Below, piece after piece: positions 61,898 to 64,000 of a DNA stretch of 64,000 bases. Source of the stretch: Cryptomeria japonica. Lineage: Eukaryota; Streptophyta; Pinopsida; Cupressales; Cupressaceae. Both the position numbers and the translations under genes were made by a program. The stretch spans positions 264,645,192-264,709,191 of the forward strand of contig NC_081406.1 in assembly GCF_030272615.1 (NCBI RefSeq). The letters run 5' to 3'. The notes under the pieces were generated by a model that worked only from the letters and a program-made list of their open reading frames with translations, was not told where the DNA came from and made no database searches. Position 1 is the stretch's first letter. Every line of letters begins with the position of its first letter.

Positions 61898-63744
61898 TGA
61901 TTGATAACAATGACTGTGTCAACCAAGTCACTTAGGACAATCGGCAAGATATGATTTGTTTCCACTTATTAGGGCCTCCAAACCCCTTTAAAAGTTGCCA
62001 AGGATCACTACAACCCTATCTCAGATGTCCACCACATAATAAGATTATTCATTTCATCATACTCCCAAAATCTCAGTCTTCATTTGTTCACTAGGACAGC
62101 CACACACTATCTAGGGACAGTCATAAAGTTCTTGATGATTTGCCCTACCCAAGGGCCACAATAGCTTGTAAAGGGTTTGCACTAACCCTCTGCACCCCTC
62201 ACTACCTTCCTCCAAACACCAAGGGGGTCTATCTTGCACTTACAACTTCAATCTACCCTCGATGTTGCACTAGGTCTGATACATGACCAATATCATACCA
62301 ATAGTCACCATTTGCATGTACCAATGAATCTTGGAGACCTACAAAGCATGAAACCTCTAATAAGGTTACGAAGATATTGAACATGATTCGGGTAGAATTT
62401 TTGGGTATTAGTGTATTACAAAGTTTAGAAAGGGTTTTCTTTCATTTCTTGAAACCCTAGACCCGTGACAATCATAAAATATGACATACCCATAAAGGAA
62501 CAATGAGGGTCCCTAAGTGCATGTAAAAGGGGGACATATTTGTTGTTAAGGACATATAAGCTCATGGTTGTTAGTGTTGAAATTCTACCATTAAAAACTG
62601 ATTTCAAAGCTAGGTACAATTAATCATACTTGTCTTCATACTTGTGAAGGATGAAGATGTGAATCTAATTAAAGTGGAAAAAATGCAATGCAAGATCCAA
62701 ATTCACATTCACACTCGTCCAATAAATCCTAATACCTATGTATAAAATCAAATGATAAACATTAATACCATAGCAAAGACCGTAGATTCCTCAATTGTTT
62801 CTTGATGTTTTCTTGAATTCTTGAAATGTGGGTTGCTCTTCAAACTAGCATAACCATGATAGCATGATGCAGAGGTAGGGGATAACTCACAATGGCAAAC
62901 TCAACATACACAACAACTCACTAGGGGCATACTTACTAGTCTCCATCCTAAACCGCTACAAGTTTGAGCCCTCACACATAGGTTTGAAAATCCCTTGGAC
63001 CTTGGATATCATCTTGGGCATGTTTATTACACTGTTTTGAGAACATGAGACAATGCCACAAAATCAACTTTGTAATCCCAAAGTTCTCACTTTCTCTTAC
63101 TTGACACAAATCAATCCCTAGCAAACTATACTGCCCATTTGATGGACAAAAGAAAGCACAAAATATTTCCTAAAGCCCTAAAATCTTTAGGATTTGTTAG
63201 GAGAAAATTTCACAAGGTTTACACACCCTTTATATTGGTCTTTGAATAATAAAAGACTTTTATGTGAACCCCATTTGCAACATACATATGATTGACAACA
63301 ATGACTGTGACAGCCAAGTCACTTAGCACAATCAGCAAGATATGATTTGTTTCCACTTATTAGGGCCTCCAAACAACTTTAAAATTTGCCAAGGATCACT
63401 AAAACCCTATCTCATATTTCCACCACATAATAAGATTATTCATTTCATCATACTCCCAAAAACTCAGTCTTCATTTGTTCAATAGGACAGCCACACACTA
63501 TCTAGGGACAGTCATAAAGTTCTTGATGATTTGCCCTACCCAAGGGCCACAATAGCTTGTAAAGGGTCTACACTAACCCTCTGCACCCCTCACTACCTTC
63601 CTCCAAACACCAATGGAGTCTATCTTGCACTTACAACTTCAAATCCGCCCTCGATGTTGCACTAGGTCTGATACATGACCAATATCATACCAACAGTCAC
63701 CATTTGCACGTGCCAATGAATCTTGGAGACCTAAAAAGCATGAA
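61898..63744. repeat. 455-bp direct repeats 1.39 kb apart
   Basis: Copies at 61898-62351 and 63289-63744, from TGATTGA(T/C)AACAATGACTG to AAAGCATGAAA, several percent different. Both could be read as TG..CA LTRs of a 1.85-kb element (ending at ..AAGCA), but both copies share extra bases (TGAAA) after CA and no target duplication or primer site is visible, so a segmental duplication is equally possible. The 0.94 kb between (62352-63288) has no gene. Confidence 0.75.
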
Positions 63745-64000
63745 AACATGAAATATAATACCAATATACATATTCCCACCCATTGGGGTGACTCTTCACT
63801 AATGGGGATATGATTTATACATTTAATTTTATGACTGGATACCCTAACAAGGGTTTATGACAATTTTTAGAAAAACTATGATAACTTGCTCAAATCAAAA
63901 TGAAATTCAATCAAACCAAAGATAAAATTTCATGCATTCATTTTTCTCTCATTCCCAATAGGTTTATAATACCAACAAAAATAATTTCAAAACAAAAAAA
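63745..64000. other. No gene seen
   Basis: AT-rich sequence to the window end. Confidence 0.6.

Noticed and set aside
62395-62413. GTATTAGTG resembling the reverse of the CACTA left end
   Set aside because: Only nine bases match, there are no subterminal palindromes beside it, and the next bases (TAT) do not match CTT at the left end.

Overview
The window looks like intergenic DNA from a plant with a large, repeat-rich nuclear genome. It contains plant-type Copia and Gypsy LTR retrotransposons, a plant L1-type LINE with a C-terminal RNase H, a CACTA (En/Spm-like) DNA transposon, long AT-rich stretches and long microsatellites. I found no intact host gene, rRNA, tRNA or CRISPR array. The long LTRs (0.9 to 4.8 kb) and deep nesting suit a gymnosperm or another giant plant genome, but the species cannot be fixed from the sequence alone.

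Layout. (1) 1-6.9 kb: the 5' end of a minus-strand Copia element (D: LTR, primer site, gag). Its gag is split by a 4.8-kb solo LTR with TG..CA ends and a perfect 5-bp target duplication. (2) 9.0-34.4 kb: a stack of insertions, all read on the minus strand. A decayed Ty3/Gypsy pol (protease, RT, RNase H) holds Copia element A (9870-33649). Element A holds non-autonomous Copia-like element B (14227-30830). Element B holds LTR element C (16892-26736). A and B have target duplications; C has only an irregular one. A encodes a broken but complete gag-PR-INT-RT-RH series. B has no recognisable pol and instead carries a four-knuckle coiled-coil protein and a long unknown protein. C carries one long Gln/Pro/Ser-rich frame of unknown function. 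(3) 36.7-43.6 kb: a nearly full-length LINE on the plus strand. ORF1 and ORF2 each stay in one frame and are broken only by stop codons. A separate 178-codon ORF and a LINE-like 3' end with (TA)n follow, up to 46.0 kb. (4) 47.5-48.8 kb: a long (CT)n tract, then the 3' LTR and RNase H of another Copia element, which is cut at 48832 by what looks like the left end of a CACTA element. (5) 49.4-51.1 kb: a Gypsy relic. (6) 55.7-60.2 kb: CACTA coding sequence. A DUF4216-type exon is followed by a multi-exon gene whose first exon encodes a SET (lysine methyltransferase-type) domain and whose later exons resemble plant En/Spm Transposase_24 proteins. (7) 60.2-64 kb: non-coding DNA with a 190-bp tandem duplication and a 455-bp direct repeat.

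How the parts relate. A and B share primer site, polypurine tract and LTR modules, so an A-like autonomous element could have mobilised B. The most notable object is the SET plus Transposase_24-like gene at 56.4-59.4 kb. Its exon phases agree across eight introns once one inserted base is allowed for, which suggests a real fused transposon gene that decayed recently.
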